Below are positions 44,015 to 53,368 of a stretch of DNA of 64,000 nucleotides, piece after piece. Each line of letters begins with the position of its first letter. Within the stretch, counting starts at the first letter, position 1. This DNA is from Caldanaerobacter subterraneus (lineage in GTDB: Bacteria > Bacillota > Thermoanaerobacteria > Thermoanaerobacterales > Thermoanaerobacteraceae): positions 25,297 through 89,296 of the forward strand of contig NZ_SLWU01000010.1 of assembly GCF_004345675.1 (NCBI RefSeq). The letters run 5' to 3'. The notes beneath the pieces are model-generated. The model searched no databases. It saw nothing but the letters and a program-made list of their open reading frames with translations, and was not told the DNA's origin. Made by a program: the position numbers and the translations under genes.

Positions 44015-45013
44015 TTACAATAATTTAGCAACCATATAAATGATGGAAGAAAATATAAAAGAAGCTGGTATTGTGGTAATCCAGGCGGCAAATATGGCTT
44101 TTGCAAACTGCCATCTTACTGCGCTAGGCCTCTCCCTTGCTCCAACGCCCAAAATAGAAGAGTTCACAAGCTGTGTGCCACTTATAGGCGCTCCAACCAA
44201 AGTAGCAGCAGTCACTACCAAAAGAGATGAAAGCTGAGCATTAAAAGAGTGAAAAGGTCTTACTCTGTATATCCTTCCGCCCACACTTTTTATCATTCTA
44301 AATCCACCAAATAAAAGACCAAAGGATATCATAAAAGCTGCTATATATTTTACAAAAAAGGGAACTCCAAAACTATGAGTGTTTCCCTTTATCATCATTA
44401 GAATTACAATCAAACCCATTCCTTTTTGAGCATCGTTTGCACTTTGCCCTATATTCAATAAAAACATCGTACCGTATTGAAGTTTTTTAAGAAAACTATT
44501 CACAGAAGGTTGTGCATTTTTTAATAATTTCCAGAAAATTAATGTAAGTATATATCCAGCAACAAAGCCTATTATAGGGGAAAAAAATAGAGGTATTATA
44601 ACTTTTGTCATTATTCCGTAAAAATTGATAGAATGAAAACCGTACTCTATTGCAAAAGGCCCCAATATACCTCCAATTAAAGCATGCGAAGAGCTAGAAG
44701 GAATAGCATAGTACCATGTTATAAAATTCCACAGAGCAGCTCCCAAGATACCAGAAAGTATCAACAATGATATATTTTCACCGCTTTTAAGAAGGTAAGA
44801 ATATTTTATAATATCCTTTGCAATAGTAGTGCTAACTGCCGTGGTAACAATCAAAGGTCCTAAAAACTGAGCAACAGAAGCTATAATTAAAGCTTTTTTC
44901 GCCTCTATAGACCTTGAACATATGATGGTAGCTATTAAATTTCCCTCGTCATGAAAGCCTGTAATGAAGATGTATAAAAATATTACTGCAATTGTAAGCG
45001 TGTAAAGAGCCAT
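44015..45013 (-). CDS. pit: Inorganic phosphate transporter, Pit family
   Basis: A 332-residue membrane protein with about ten helices and the two inverted PHO-4 signatures: TGFHDEGNLIATIICSRSIEAKKALIIASVAQFLG near the N-terminus and NIGQSANDAQKGMGLIVI in the middle, with SSSSHALIGGILG and GAPISGTQLVNSSILGVG. In the first signature the usual Asn-Asp is His-Asp (GFHDEGN). ATG 45013 has GAGGTG upstream. It imports phosphate, probably proton-coupled, with the DUF47 protein. Confidence 0.93.
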   Translation of the reverse strand: MALYTLTIAVIFLYIFITGFHDEGNLIATIICSRSIEAKKALIIASVAQFLGPLIVTTAVSTTIAKDIIKYSYLLKSGENISLLILSGILGAALWNFITWYYAIPSSSSHALIGGILGPFAIEYGFHSINFYGIMTKVIIPLFFSPIIGFVAGYILTLIFWKLLKNAQPSVNSFLKKLQYGTMFLLNIGQSANDAQKGMGLIVILMMIKGNTHSFGVPFFVKYIAAFMISFGLLFGGFRMIKSVGGRIYRVRPFHSFNAQLSSLLVVTAATLVGAPISGTQLVNSSILGVGARERPSAVRWQFAKAIFAAWITTIPASFIFSSIIYMVAKLL

Positions 45014-45181
45014 ATTTTTCACCTCAAGTCTTTAGTATTATAACAGATTTGAGGTTTTTAATTATATTACAATTATAACTGTATCCCAGATTTTCTTCAA
45101 TATCTCATCTGTTTTATAACACATAAATAAATTTTTGCTGAACAAAATAAATATGAAAATAAAAATTTAGGAGTGATGTCT

Positions 45182-45436
45182 ATGGGAAAAGAAGAAAGAT
45201 ATACAAAAAAGCCAAAGCCTGATGATAGGTCAGACAATGTGGAAAAGCTTCAAGAAATGATACACAATACAATAGAAAATTATAGAGAAGCAGAAGATTA
45301 TCTGAAACTACACGCAGAAGAGCTTTCACCTGAAGAAATAGAGAGGATAAAAGAAAAAAATAGAAACAGGCTTATAAGCATACAGAACATGCGTCAGGAA
45401 ATAATTGACGAGGTCCATGACAGAGAAAGAAGGTAA
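45182..45436 (+). CDS. tlp: Small acid-soluble spore protein Tlp
   Basis: An 84-residue hydrophilic protein, KPDDRSDNVEKLQEMIHNTIENYREAEDYLKLHAEELSPEEIERIKEKN, which matches the Tlp family of minor spore proteins (thioredoxin-like only in name). ATG 45182 has AGGAG eight bases upstream, better spaced than ATG 45176. It stands alone, divergent from pit. It shows that the organism belongs to a spore-forming lineage. Confidence 0.93.
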   Translation: MGKEERYTKKPKPDDRSDNVEKLQEMIHNTIENYREAEDYLKLHAEELSPEEIERIKEKNRNRLISIQNMRQEIIDEVHDRERR

Positions 45437-45456
45437 TAAAGAAGGTAATAAAGTAT

Positions 45457-45479
45457 AAAGAGGCGTTCTACGCCTCTTT
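45457..45479. terminator. Bidirectional terminator between tlp and psuG
   Basis: AAAGAGGCG and CGCCTCTTT pair with a TTCTA loop. The psuG stop codon lies in the loop, so the hairpin serves tlp and overlaps the psuG end. Confidence 0.85.
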
Positions 45480-46391
45480 ATACAGTTTATTCAATTGTAC
45501 AGCAATTTTGGCTCCAACTCTGGCATTATTCTTAACAAGTTCAATATTTGCTTTTAAACTTTTACCCTCTGTCAGGTCCTTTATCTTTTCCAACAAAAAT
45601 GGCGTAAGGGCTTTACCCCTTATTCCTCGTCTGTCTGCTTCAAAAATAGCCTCTTCTATGGCTTTTTCAATATAAGCTCTGTCTAGGGCATATTCTTCAG
45701 GAATGGGATTGGCTATTAAAATCCCTCCTTTAAGTCCCAAATCCCATTTAGTTTTTATAACCTTTGCGGCTTCTACTTCATCTTCCACTCTGTAGTCCAC
45801 TTTGAGCCCGCTCTCTCTTGTGTAAAAAGCAGGAAATTCCTCTGTTCTAAATCCAATTACAGGAACACCAAAGGTTTCAAGATATTCTAAAGTACGAGGT
45901 AAATCAAGTATAGCTTTTGCTCCTGCACATACAACTGCTACATTTGTATTTGCAAGTTCTTGCAAATCGGCAGATATATCGAAAGTCTCTTCTGCCCCTC
46001 TGTGTACTCCTCCTATTCCTCCTGTCACAAATACCTTTATACCTGCAAGGTTTGCACAAATCATCGTGGCAGAAACAGTAGTAGCAGCGTTTAACCCTTT
46101 TGCTAAGACCACAGGCAAATCTCTTTTGCTGGCTTTTAATATTTCTTTTGATGTACCCATAAACTCCAGTTCCTCTTCATTTAGACCTATTTTTATTTTT
46201 CCTCCTATAATTGCAATTGTAGCAGGTACAGCGCCATTTTCCCTTACAATTTCTTCTAAGGCTCTGGCAGTTTCAATATTTTGTGGGTAGGGCATACCGT
46301 GGGATATTATCGTAGATTCTAAAGCCACAACTGGCCTTCTTTCCTCTAAGGCACTTTTTACTTCTTCTGACAAATCGATAAATCTATTCAT
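45468..46391 (-). CDS. psuG: Pseudouridine-5'-phosphate glycosidase
   Basis: A 307-residue enzyme that splits pseudouridine 5'-phosphate to uracil and ribose 5-phosphate. Family motifs are [82 protein letters not shown] and NPIPEEYAL. Length is typical. It starts three bases after psuK, so kinase and glycosidase are co-expressed for pseudouridine breakdown. Confidence 0.96.
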   Translation of the reverse strand: MNRFIDLSEEVKSALEERRPVVALESTIISHGMPYPQNIETARALEEIVRENGAVPATIAIIGGKIKIGLNEEELEFMGTSKEILKASKRDLPVVLAKGLNAATTVSATMICANLAGIKVFVTGGIGGVHRGAEETFDISADLQELANTNVAVVCAGAKAILDLPRTLEYLETFGVPVIGFRTEEFPAFYTRESGLKVDYRVEDEVEAAKVIKTKWDLGLKGGILIANPIPEEYALDRAYIEKAIEEAIFEADRRGIRGKALTPFLLEKIKDLTEGKSLKANIELVKNNARVGAKIAVQLNKLYKEA

Positions 46392-46394
46392 TTT

Positions 46395-47492
46395 TCAAAT
46401 CTCCCTTACTATATTTTTTAACTGATTTTCATTTAAAAACGGATTAACTGTATAAGGTGAGGATATAGTAAGGGAAGCTGCAGCAAGTCCCAGCTTTGCT
46501 GATACTTCAAGAGAATAACCATTGAAAATGCCATAAACCAAGCCTGCCGTCAGCGCATCCCCTGCGCCCGTGGCATCCACAATTTCAGTTTGGTAAGGCT
46601 CTATGAATTTTTCTAATTCTTCTGAAGAAACATATACGCCTCTCTCCCCCAAAGTTACTATGACGTTTTTAATTCCTTTATCTCTCAAATATTTAACAGC
46701 TTTTTTCATATCCTCATCATTCAGTATATTTATCTCTGTTATAGATTCCAATTCTTCTTTATTTGGAGTGATATAATCAATCTTGTCTAACACATTTTTT
46801 AATTTTTTCGCCTTGTCTATTGAGACAGGTTCTACTACCACAGGAATGTTATTGTTGTAACAAAGTTCTGTAATGTATCTAATGCTCTCCTCAGGAATAT
46901 TGGCATCAAAAACTACAATCTCGCTATTTTTTATAACCTCTGTCTTGGACTCAAGATACTGTATATTTAATTCTTCTAAAATGTCCATACCTGAAAGGGC
47001 TATGTCCATATCGCCAATCGCATTTAAAATAGCGAGGTATATGCCTGTTCGCCTGGTATTTGAAATCACCACCTGTTCTACATTAACTCCTGCCTGCCTT
47101 GTCTCCTCTAAAAGCCTTCTTCCTTCATCATCATTGCCAACAACGCTTAAAAAAGTCACAGGAACATTGAGTTGTGCAAGATTATGAGCAATATTTCGCC
47201 CCACTCCACCAGGTGCTATGTTTATGTGGCCTGGATTTGATGTGTGCTGCCTTAATTCCTTATAGGGTTTCCCTTTTATATCTATGTTTGCACCTCCAAT
47301 TACTGTAACTCCTTTTAAATCCCTTACTACATAGCCCCTACCCAGTATAAACCCCTTTTTCATTAGGTTAGCTATGTGCCCTGCAACAGCCGACCTACTT
47401 ATTCCCAGCATCTTCGCCAGCTCTTCCTGAGAAATCATGGGATTTTTCTTGATTAATCTTAGTATCTCTTTTTCTCTTTGTGTTAATGCCAC
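46395..47492 (-). CDS. psuK: Pseudouridine kinase (PfkB family) with N-terminal winged-helix domain
   Basis: A 365-residue fusion. Residues 1-~60 form a winged helix (LTQREKEILRLIKKNPMISQEELAKMLGISRSAVAGHIANLMKKG). The rest is a PfkB sugar kinase with VTVIGGANIDIKG, APGGVGRNIAHNLAQL and the ATP/catalytic motif VDATGAGDALTAGLVYG. GTG 47492 has GGGAG nine bases upstream; a longer frame to 47537 lacks support. The HTH suggests that the kinase also binds DNA, perhaps controlling its own operon through the inverted repeat just upstream. Confidence 0.92.
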   Translation of the reverse strand: MALTQREKEILRLIKKNPMISQEELAKMLGISRSAVAGHIANLMKKGFILGRGYVVRDLKGVTVIGGANIDIKGKPYKELRQHTSNPGHINIAPGGVGRNIAHNLAQLNVPVTFLSVVGNDDEGRRLLEETRQAGVNVEQVVISNTRRTGIYLAILNAIGDMDIALSGMDILEELNIQYLESKTEVIKNSEIVVFDANIPEESIRYITELCYNNNIPVVVEPVSIDKAKKLKNVLDKIDYITPNKEELESITEINILNDEDMKKAVKYLRDKGIKNVIVTLGERGVYVSSEELEKFIEPYQTEIVDATGAGDALTAGLVYGIFNGYSLEVSAKLGLAAASLTISSPYTVNPFLNENQLKNIVREI

Positions 47493-47506
47493 ATTCACAC
47501 ACTCCC

Positions 47507-47522
47507 AAACAATTATTTGTTT
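47507..47522 (-). promoter_or_regulatory. Inverted repeat in the psuK leader, possible operator
   Basis: AAACAATTATTTGTTT pairs 6-4-6 (AAACAA and TTGTTT). It lies about 15 bases before the psuK start, downstream of a -10 TATAAT. Position fits a repressor site; binding by the PsuK winged helix is a guess. Confidence 0.45.
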
Positions 47523-47582
47523 ATCAAACATTTGCAAGTATATTATAGCATAAAAATAAAAGACCGTCTATAAACGATAAAG

Positions 47583-47705
47583 TCATTTTATTCTTTTTAA
47601 TATTTCATGTCTTAAATTTTCAAGTATTTCAAAGGCTTCCTCCGCTTCCTTAGTCGTTCTCGAAGTTTCGAAATCAACAGGATACCTTGGGGTTGAGTCT
47701 ACCAT
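47583..47705 (-). pseudogene. C-terminal remnant of a HEPN (HepT-like) toxin gene
   Basis: A 40-codon frame reads RYPVDFETSRTTKEAEEAFEILENLRHEILKRIK, the typical tail of HEPN-domain proteins: a RYP motif followed by an acidic helix near the C-terminus. The HEPN core with its RxxxxH motif is missing. It directly follows, and overlaps out of frame, the nucleotidyltransferase gene that normally pairs with HEPN. A deletion appears to have removed most of the gene. Confidence 0.65.
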
Positions 47706-48018
47706 ATATAACCTTCCCTTCCTTTACTATATTTGCAGTAAATGATTTATCGTCTTTCATTGCCTCTTTTAGTTCTTCACTCGTACACGTCAAAATATCA
47801 ATAGGAACTTCCACAAATCCAAGCAACTTTCTTAATTTTATACGCCGTTGAGTATTATTTAATCCTTCCTCTTCATCCCACACAATTAATAAATCAATAT
47901 CAGAATTTTCATGATTCTTGCCTTTTGCCAGTGAACCAAAAAGTATAATAGCTTTGGGATCAATAGTTTCAACTAATTTCTTTACTATGCTATCAATTAC
48001 AGCCTCAGCTTTCACCAA
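47674..48018 (-). CDS. MNT-type minimal nucleotidyltransferase (MntA-like antitoxin), possibly orphaned
   Basis: A ~114-residue minimal nucleotidyltransferase. The active-site motif is FGSLAKGKNHENSDIDLLIV (GSx10DxD), followed by VPIDILTCTSEELKE. Such proteins AMPylate a HEPN toxin in MNT/HEPN modules. Here only a 40-codon HEPN tail remains downstream, and this frame reads past the usual end (VIYGR) into it as LNPKVSC, a product of the same deletion. TTG 48018 has GGAGG eight bases upstream; GTG 48033 has none. Confidence 0.85.
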   Translation of the reverse strand: MVKAEAVIDSIVKKLVETIDPKAIILFGSLAKGKNHENSDIDLLIVWDEEEGLNNTQRRIKLRKLLGFVEVPIDILTCTSEELKEAMKDDKSFTANIVKEGKVIYGRLNPKVSC

Positions 48019-48048
48019 ATTACTCACCTCCACACTAAATTATACCAA

Positions 48049-48081
48049 AAACTAAAGCAGGGGCAAGCCCTGCCTTAGTTT
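48049..48081 (-). terminator. Terminator of leuS
   Basis: AAACTAA-GCAGGG pairs with CCCTGC-TTAGTTT around a five-base loop, with an A/C mismatch. The leuS stop codon lies in the downstream arm. Confidence 0.75.
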
Positions 48082-50525
48082 ACCACAATATTTACAAGTC
48101 TATTTTTTACAATTATCACTTTCTTTATTTCTTTGCCATCCAGGTAAGATTTCACTCTCTCATCAGAAAGAGCAATCTGCTTCAACTCTTCATCCGTCGC
48201 ATTTGAAGGCACTTGAGCCTTGCTTCTAACCTTTCCGTTTACCTGAATAGCAATTTCTATCATGTCTCTTTCAAGGGCTTTTTCGTCCCACTCAGGCCAC
48301 TTCTGATTGAAAACAGAATATTCATACCCCAGTCTTTCCCACATCTCTTCAGAGAAATGGGGCGCAAAGGGCGCCAGGATTTTTACAAAATCTCTTACCA
48401 CATCTTCATAAAATTTCATGTTCTTTACTTCAACCTCATTTTCATATTTGTACAAAGCATTTACAAGTTCCATTATTCTCGCTATAGCAGTGTTGAACTC
48501 AAATTTATCGGCATCCAATGTCACGTGTTTTATAGTGTAATGTCTCACATAGTTCAATTCTTTTTCCGCATCTTCCATTTCTTCTTTTGTCTTCCCTGGA
48601 TTTTGTCTGGTCTCAATAAATTTTTCTATAAACCTCTCCACCCTATTGACAAATCTAGCAATAGCCCTTATTCCTTCATCGCTCCATGGTCCGCCCTCTG
48701 AGTAAGAGAAGCCAAACATTAGATACAGCCTAAATACATCTGAACCGTACTGTTTAATATAGTCATCCGGCGAAATAACATTCCCTCTTGATTTGCTCAT
48801 TCTGCTGCCATCCGGCCCTAAAATCGTCCCCTGATGCACAAGTGAAAGGAAAGGTTCATCAAAATTAAGGTATCCCAGATCTCTTAAAACTTTCGTTATA
48901 AACCTCGAATACAAAAGGTGCATAGTGGCGTGCTCTGCTCCACCTACATATTTATCTACTGGAAGCATTTTGTTTATCCACTCTTTATTAAAAGGCTCTT
49001 TATCGTTTTTATTGTCAGGGTATCTCAAGTAATACCAAGAAGAATCTACAAAAGTATCAAGAGTATCAGGATCTCTTAAAGCCGGACCTCCGCACTTAGG
49101 GCAGGTGACATTCATAAAACCTGCATGCTTTTTAAGAGGAGATTCTCCTGTTGGCTCAAACTCAACATCATATGGCAAAAGTACAGGTAAATCCTCTTCT
49201 GGCACAGGCACTATTCCACAGCGTTCGCAGTGGATTATAGGAATGGGAGCTCCCCAGTACCTCTGTCTGGACACAAGCCAGTCCCTCATCCTATAATTTA
49301 CTTTAAACTCTGCTTTCCCTTCTGCTTTCAACTTTTCGACTATTTTGACTCGCGCTTCCTCAGATGTCATCCCCGTAAATTCTTCGCTATTTACTAAAAT
49401 TCCATATTCCACAAAAGGCAAACTGTCGTCTATATCTCCAACTCCTTTTATAACTCTTTTTATAGGCAGATTGTATTTTGTCGCAAATTCATAGTCTCTT
49501 TCATCATGACCAGGAACTCCCATAACACATCCAGTACCGTAAGTTACAAGCACATAATCCGCTATCCAAATAGGGAGTTTTTCACCTGTCAGCGGATGAA
49601 TCGCGTACGCTCCTGTAAACACTCCTGTCTTTTCCTTTTCTGTTGAAAGCCTCTCAATCTCACTCTGCTTTTTGGCATACTCTTTGTATTCTTCCACAGC
49701 CTCTTTATATTCCTCTGTAGTAATCAAATCCACCAATTCATGCTCAGGAGCCAATACCACATAAGTTGCTCCAAACAGCGTATCTGCCCTTGTGGTAAAA
49801 ACTCTAAAAGACAAGTCTTTCCCATCAATTTTAAACTCTATCTCTGCGCCCTCAGATTTTCCAATCCAGTTCCTCTGCATCATTTTAGTTTTTTCAGGCC
49901 AATCAAGATCATCTAATTTTTCTAAAAGTTCTTCCGCATAGGCAGTTATTTTGAAAAACCACTGAGTAAGCTCTTTCTTTGTAACTTCAGTTCCGCACCT
50001 TTCGCATTTCCCATCAATTACCTGTTCGTTTGCAAGAACAGTCTGGCAGCTGGGACACCAGTTTACAGGCGCTTTCTTTCTGTAGGCAAGACCTGCTTCA
50101 TAAAGTTTTAAGAAAATCCACTGAGTCCATTTATAGTACTCTGGCAGACAGGTTATCACTTCATAGTCCCAGTCAAAAGTGACTCCCATTTCTCTGAGTT
50201 GTCTTTCCATGGTCCTTATGTTTTCCATTGTCGAGTCATAAGGGTGTATGCCTGTCTTTATGGCATAATTTTCAGCAGGAAGACCAAAGGCGTCAAACCC
50301 CATAGGGTGGAATACTTCATAGCCCTGCATCCTCTTCATTCTTGCCCATGAATCTGTAGGACCGTAATTATACCAGTGACCTATGTGCAATTTTGCCCCT
50401 GAAGGGTACGGAAACATCTCTAAACAATAAAGCTTTTTGTCCACATTTTCAGGATTAAACTTGTAAAGTTTTGTCTCTTCCCAGATTTTCTGCCATTTCC
50501 TATCAATCTCCACTGAATACGCCAT
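48075..50525 (-). CDS. leuS: Leucyl-tRNA synthetase
   Basis: An 816-residue class I synthetase of normal bacterial length. Signature [18 protein letters not shown] contains the HIGH motif (HIGH), a zinc-knuckle-like CPSC...CERC follows near residue 160, the CP1 editing domain shows [18 protein letters not shown], and KMSKS appears as [14 protein letters not shown] 50525 has AGAGGTGG upstream. The Leu T-box leader directly upstream couples expression to uncharged leucyl-tRNA. Confidence 0.97.
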   Translation of the reverse strand: MAYSVEIDRKWQKIWEETKLYKFNPENVDKKLYCLEMFPYPSGAKLHIGHWYNYGPTDSWARMKRMQGYEVFHPMGFDAFGLPAENYAIKTGIHPYDSTMENIRTMERQLREMGVTFDWDYEVITCLPEYYKWTQWIFLKLYEAGLAYRKKAPVNWCPSCQTVLANEQVIDGKCERCGTEVTKKELTQWFFKITAYAEELLEKLDDLDWPEKTKMMQRNWIGKSEGAEIEFKIDGKDLSFRVFTTRADTLFGATYVVLAPEHELVDLITTEEYKEAVEEYKEYAKKQSEIERLSTEKEKTGVFTGAYAIHPLTGEKLPIWIADYVLVTYGTGCVMGVPGHDERDYEFATKYNLPIKRVIKGVGDIDDSLPFVEYGILVNSEEFTGMTSEEARVKIVEKLKAEGKAEFKVNYRMRDWLVSRQRYWGAPIPIIHCERCGIVPVPEEDLPVLLPYDVEFEPTGESPLKKHAGFMNVTCPKCGGPALRDPDTLDTFVDSSWYYLRYPDNKNDKEPFNKEWINKMLPVDKYVGGAEHATMHLLYSRFITKVLRDLGYLNFDEPFLSLVHQGTILGPDGSRMSKSRGNVISPDDYIKQYGSDVFRLYLMFGFSYSEGGPWSDEGIRAIARFVNRVERFIEKFIETRQNPGKTKEEMEDAEKELNYVRHYTIKHVTLDADKFEFNTAIARIMELVNALYKYENEVEVKNMKFYEDVVRDFVKILAPFAPHFSEEMWERLGYEYSVFNQKWPEWDEKALERDMIEIAIQVNGKVRSKAQVPSNATDEELKQIALSDERVKSYLDGKEIKKVIIVKNRLVNIVVN

Positions 50526-50559
50526 ATCCTCCACCTCTACTTTTTAATTTTTCCATTAA

Positions 50560-50793
50560 AAAAGCCTTTCATCTCAAAGAGACGAAAGACCCACATCTTC
50601 CGCGGTACCACTCTTTTTGGCGCAAAAGCGCCCTCTCAAAGCCTGTAACGGCGGCAAGCCGTGCGCACCTACTTATTTCAGTGCGCCTGCTCTGCGGCGA
50701 GTTTCAGCAAGTCAGGCTGCCGTTTCGCACCTGCCAACGACTCTCTGAAAGCCCTCATTGCCTACTGCTCCGCTTCATCGCATTTACAAATTG
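50560..50793 (-). promoter_or_regulatory. T-box leader of leuS
   Basis: On the minus strand the T-box core AGTGGTACCGCGG (about 50601-50613) precedes a terminator stem GTCTTTCGTCTC/GAGATGAAAGGC with TTTTTT. Upstream lies a long Stem I region (GCGATGAAGCGGAGCAGTAGGCAATGAGGGC...), and GAAACTCGCC offers a CTC leucine specifier triplet. The TGGT bulge would pair with the tRNA ACCA end. Regulation by uncharged tRNA-Leu follows from the family. Confidence 0.93.
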
Positions 50794-50804
50794 ATTTGTA
50801 CATT

Positions 50805-50833
50805 ATTTTATTATAAAACTAAAATAAATGCAA
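50805..50833 (-). promoter_or_regulatory. Probable leuS promoter
   Basis: On the minus strand TTGCAT (50828-50833) and TAAAAT (50805-50810) are 17 bases apart, just upstream of the T-box Stem I. It overlaps the region of the divergent ECF promoter. Confidence 0.6.
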
Positions 50834-50839
50834 GGGTAT

Positions 50840-50867
50840 TGTTACCTTTTGTGTAGATTTTCGTCTA
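50840..50867 (+). promoter_or_regulatory. ECF-type promoter of the sigma factor gene
   Basis: TGTTAC (50840-50845) and CGTCTA (50862-50867) have a 16-base gap. The CGTC -10 core and TGTTAC -35 resemble Bacillus ECF promoters such as those for SigX and SigM. It lies 45 bases before the sigma factor start, so autoregulation is likely. Confidence 0.6.
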
Positions 50868-50912
50868 TAAAGGTGGGAGGAGTCAATAAAGGAGAGAAGG
50901 GAGGCCAAATTT

Positions 50913-51401
50913 GTGCCAGAAAGCTTTATTGAATTTTATGAGAAAAACTTTGACGATGTGTACCGGTACGTATATTTTAAAGTTGGCAACAAATGGGATG
51001 CAGATGACATTGTAAGTGAAACTTTTCAAAAAGCCTTTGAAAAGTACAATACAGTAAAATCAAACTCAAAGGCATGGATTTTTTCTATAGCCCGAAATAC
51101 TGTGACAGACTATTACAGAATGAGGAAAAACCTAGTATCAGAAGAACTCATTATGGAGCATTTTTATCCTGATGTATTTGAAGACAAATTGGAAAGGGAA
51201 GTAGAATTAGATTGTTTGAAAAAGTCCCTTTATTCCCTTTCAAAAGAAGAAATAGAAATTGTAAATTTAAAATACTTTGCAAACATGACACACAGAGAAA
51301 TTTCTCAATTAATTGAAAAAACAGAAGAAGCGGTAAAAGCGCAGGCTTATAGAATAATTCAAAAATTGAAAAATCTTGTAATAAAATGTTTGGAGGGATG
51401 A
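50913..51401 (+). CDS. ECF-family RNA polymerase sigma factor
   Basis: A 162-residue sigma-70 family protein with region 2 (NFDDVYRYVYFKVGNKWDADDIVSETFQKAFEKY, SKAWIFSIARNTVTDYYR) and region 4 (LSKEEIEIVNLKYFANMTHREISQLIEKTEEAVKAQAYRIIQKL). Region 3 is missing, as in ECF factors. GTG 50913 has GGGAGG upstream. It is followed two bases later by a membrane protein gene that probably encodes its anti-sigma factor. The stress or signal controlling it is unknown. Confidence 0.94.
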   Translation: MPESFIEFYEKNFDDVYRYVYFKVGNKWDADDIVSETFQKAFEKYNTVKSNSKAWIFSIARNTVTDYYRMRKNLVSEELIMEHFYPDVFEDKLEREVELDCLKKSLYSLSKEEIEIVNLKYFANMTHREISQLIEKTEEAVKAQAYRIIQKLKNLVIKCLEG

Positions 51402-51403
51402 AA

Positions 51404-53341
51404 ATGGACGAAAAGAGAATAGAGGAAAATCTCAATAGGCTAAAAGAACTAATTCCTGTAAATCACCAGCTCAAAGAATCTCTTAAAAAAAGATTTAAAA
51501 GAAACAGATGGAAAAAGATAGGTGTAGCAATCATAGCAGCTGCTGCAATACTTTTAATGGTGTTTTCTTTCGGCATCAAGAACTTGCAAGATAATTTAAT
51601 AACAAAAGTAAATGCAGAAGAATTAAAAATTATAAATCAAATATCTTTTATAAATTTAGGAAATATAAATGCTGGAAAAATAGCAGAATGTAATGGGACT
51701 ATATATGTGCCTTTATATGATAAGGGTATTTACAAATACGATAATAAAGGCTTTGAAAAAATAATTGATAAGCCTGCCAGCGAAGTCGCTATTTCACCAG
51801 ATGGAACAAAATTAGTATTCACAACAAGAACATCTGATGGTAAAAACGCAATTTACATTAAAGATTTAAAGACTGGAAAAGAAACTAAAATAATCGAAAG
51901 CAAAGATAGAGATACTTATTATAGCGACCCAGGTTTTTCACCAGATGGGAATAAAGTAATTTACACTGAACAAATAATTGTTCCAAGAGAAACCCATGGT
52001 TTTGAGGTAAAAGAAAGTAATATTAATGCAATAGATTTAAAAAGCTTAAAAGTCACTAAATTAGCAGATGGAAGCTGTGGATCTTTTGTAAAAACTGAAG
52101 ATGCTATAGTCTTTGAAAGGGATAATAAAATAATTTATAAAAACCTAAAAGACGGCAGCGAAAAAATAATTGATGAAGGCAAAAATCCTTCTGTATCTCC
52201 AAATGGTTACTATATAGCATATGAGAAATATGAACCTCAAAAAGAAAAAGTAGAGGATATGAATGTTACAGTAAGCATGAATAACATTTGGATAGCAGAC
52301 GCCGCATCTTTCACAACCAAAAAACAAGTGACGCTAAATGTGCCAAAGCGCATACCCCCAGAAGTACTTAAAGAAAAAATACAAAACTACGTAACAAGCA
52401 GTTTATACACTTATTACTGGCCTGTATGGAGTAGTGATTCAAAAAGCATTTTCGTCCTGAAAAATCTAAACGAGGATATAAGAGGAAATACAATGCAACT
52501 TATGAAGATTGAGTTAAGTAGAGAAGAATTGACCCCCGAAGAAGTGGTAAAGAAATTCTTGCAAGCAATAATAGTAAGAGATGAAGATTTCGCAAGGGTA
52601 CTAATGAAAAACCCTCCTACAATAATGACTGTATCAAGTCCTCATCCTGTAGCCTATGAAATTTTAGGCTCAGGTACAGAAGACGGCAAACCTTATGTAG
52701 ATGCGTCGTTAACCTATGGATATATTATGAACGGGTATTGCTCTGTAAATAAATCACGTTACTATTTGTCTCCTGATAGCAATGGCTATATAATTGACAG
52801 CATAAAAGATTTAGGAACTGTGGAGTTTATTGAAAAAAATGGAACCTTTTATAAAATAGAAAATAATGTTGAAACAAAGCTTTTTGACAGCGGAGAAATT
52901 CCAAAAGAAATTTTGCCAGACAATCTAAATGCTCATTCAACTGCTTTGACTTATAGTCCAAAAACTAATACCATATTTTTCACAATGCAAACTAATGATA
53001 GGTCTCAAAGCAGAATAATAAGCTATGATATATCTCACAGAGCATTTAAACTAATAGATTCTCTTGAAAATACAATTATACCAGATATTAAAGTAGATTC
53101 CAGTGGAAAATACCTTGCAGTACTCGCTTACAACGATACCTCACAACAGTCAAATACTTACGTGTACAATCTCAAAACAGGGGAAAGAGAAGATTTGAGG
53201 TCAAAATTTGAAGATACAAAAATAGAGGAAATATCGCCCCAGTTCTGGCAGCAAGATAAACTGATATTTCAAATTTCACTAAAAGAAGGATTTTTGTACT
53301 ACGTATATGACCCTTATAAAGGGCAGGTTTTAATACCATAA
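51404..53341 (+). CDS. Membrane protein with extracytoplasmic TolB-like beta-propeller, probable anti-sigma/sensor
   Basis: A 645-residue single-pass protein. A short charged cytoplasmic N-terminus (DEKRIEENLNRLKELIPVNHQLKESLKKRFK) is followed by one helix at ~39-58. A large extracellular part has TolB/WD40-like repeats (SEVAISPDGTKLVFTT, SDPGFSPDGNKVIYTEQ, GKNPSVSPNGYYIAYE, YYWPVWSSDSKSIFVL), then a ~120-residue insert and more blades. ATG 51404 has GGAGGG six bases upstream. It sits directly behind an ECF sigma gene, so the N-terminus probably sequesters sigma and the propeller senses an external signal. No known anti-sigma domain is obvious. Confidence 0.82.
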   Translation: MDEKRIEENLNRLKELIPVNHQLKESLKKRFKRNRWKKIGVAIIAAAAILLMVFSFGIKNLQDNLITKVNAEELKIINQISFINLGNINAGKIAECNGTIYVPLYDKGIYKYDNKGFEKIIDKPASEVAISPDGTKLVFTTRTSDGKNAIYIKDLKTGKETKIIESKDRDTYYSDPGFSPDGNKVIYTEQIIVPRETHGFEVKESNINAIDLKSLKVTKLADGSCGSFVKTEDAIVFERDNKIIYKNLKDGSEKIIDEGKNPSVSPNGYYIAYEKYEPQKEKVEDMNVTVSMNNIWIADAASFTTKKQVTLNVPKRIPPEVLKEKIQNYVTSSLYTYYWPVWSSDSKSIFVLKNLNEDIRGNTMQLMKIELSREELTPEEVVKKFLQAIIVRDEDFARVLMKNPPTIMTVSSPHPVAYEILGSGTEDGKPYVDASLTYGYIMNGYCSVNKSRYYLSPDSNGYIIDSIKDLGTVEFIEKNGTFYKIENNVETKLFDSGEIPKEILPDNLNAHSTALTYSPKTNTIFFTMQTNDRSQSRIISYDISHRAFKLIDSLENTIIPDIKVDSSGKYLAVLAYNDTSQQSNTYVYNLKTGEREDLRSKFEDTKIEEISPQFWQQDKLIFQISLKEGFLYYVYDPYKGQVLIP

Positions 53342-53346
53342 TTTTG

Positions 53347-53368
53347 AGGCAGGCTAAAAGGCCTGCCT
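53347..53368. terminator. Bidirectional terminator between the propeller gene and fetB
   Basis: AGGCAGGC and GCCTGCCT pair with a six-base loop. The fetB stop codon lies at the edge of the loop. T runs are modest on both sides. Confidence 0.7.

Noticed and set aside
45023..45172. PHO boxes between pit and tlp
   Set aside because: AT-rich hexamers occur, but none show the 11-base repeated spacing seen before the nucleotidase gene.
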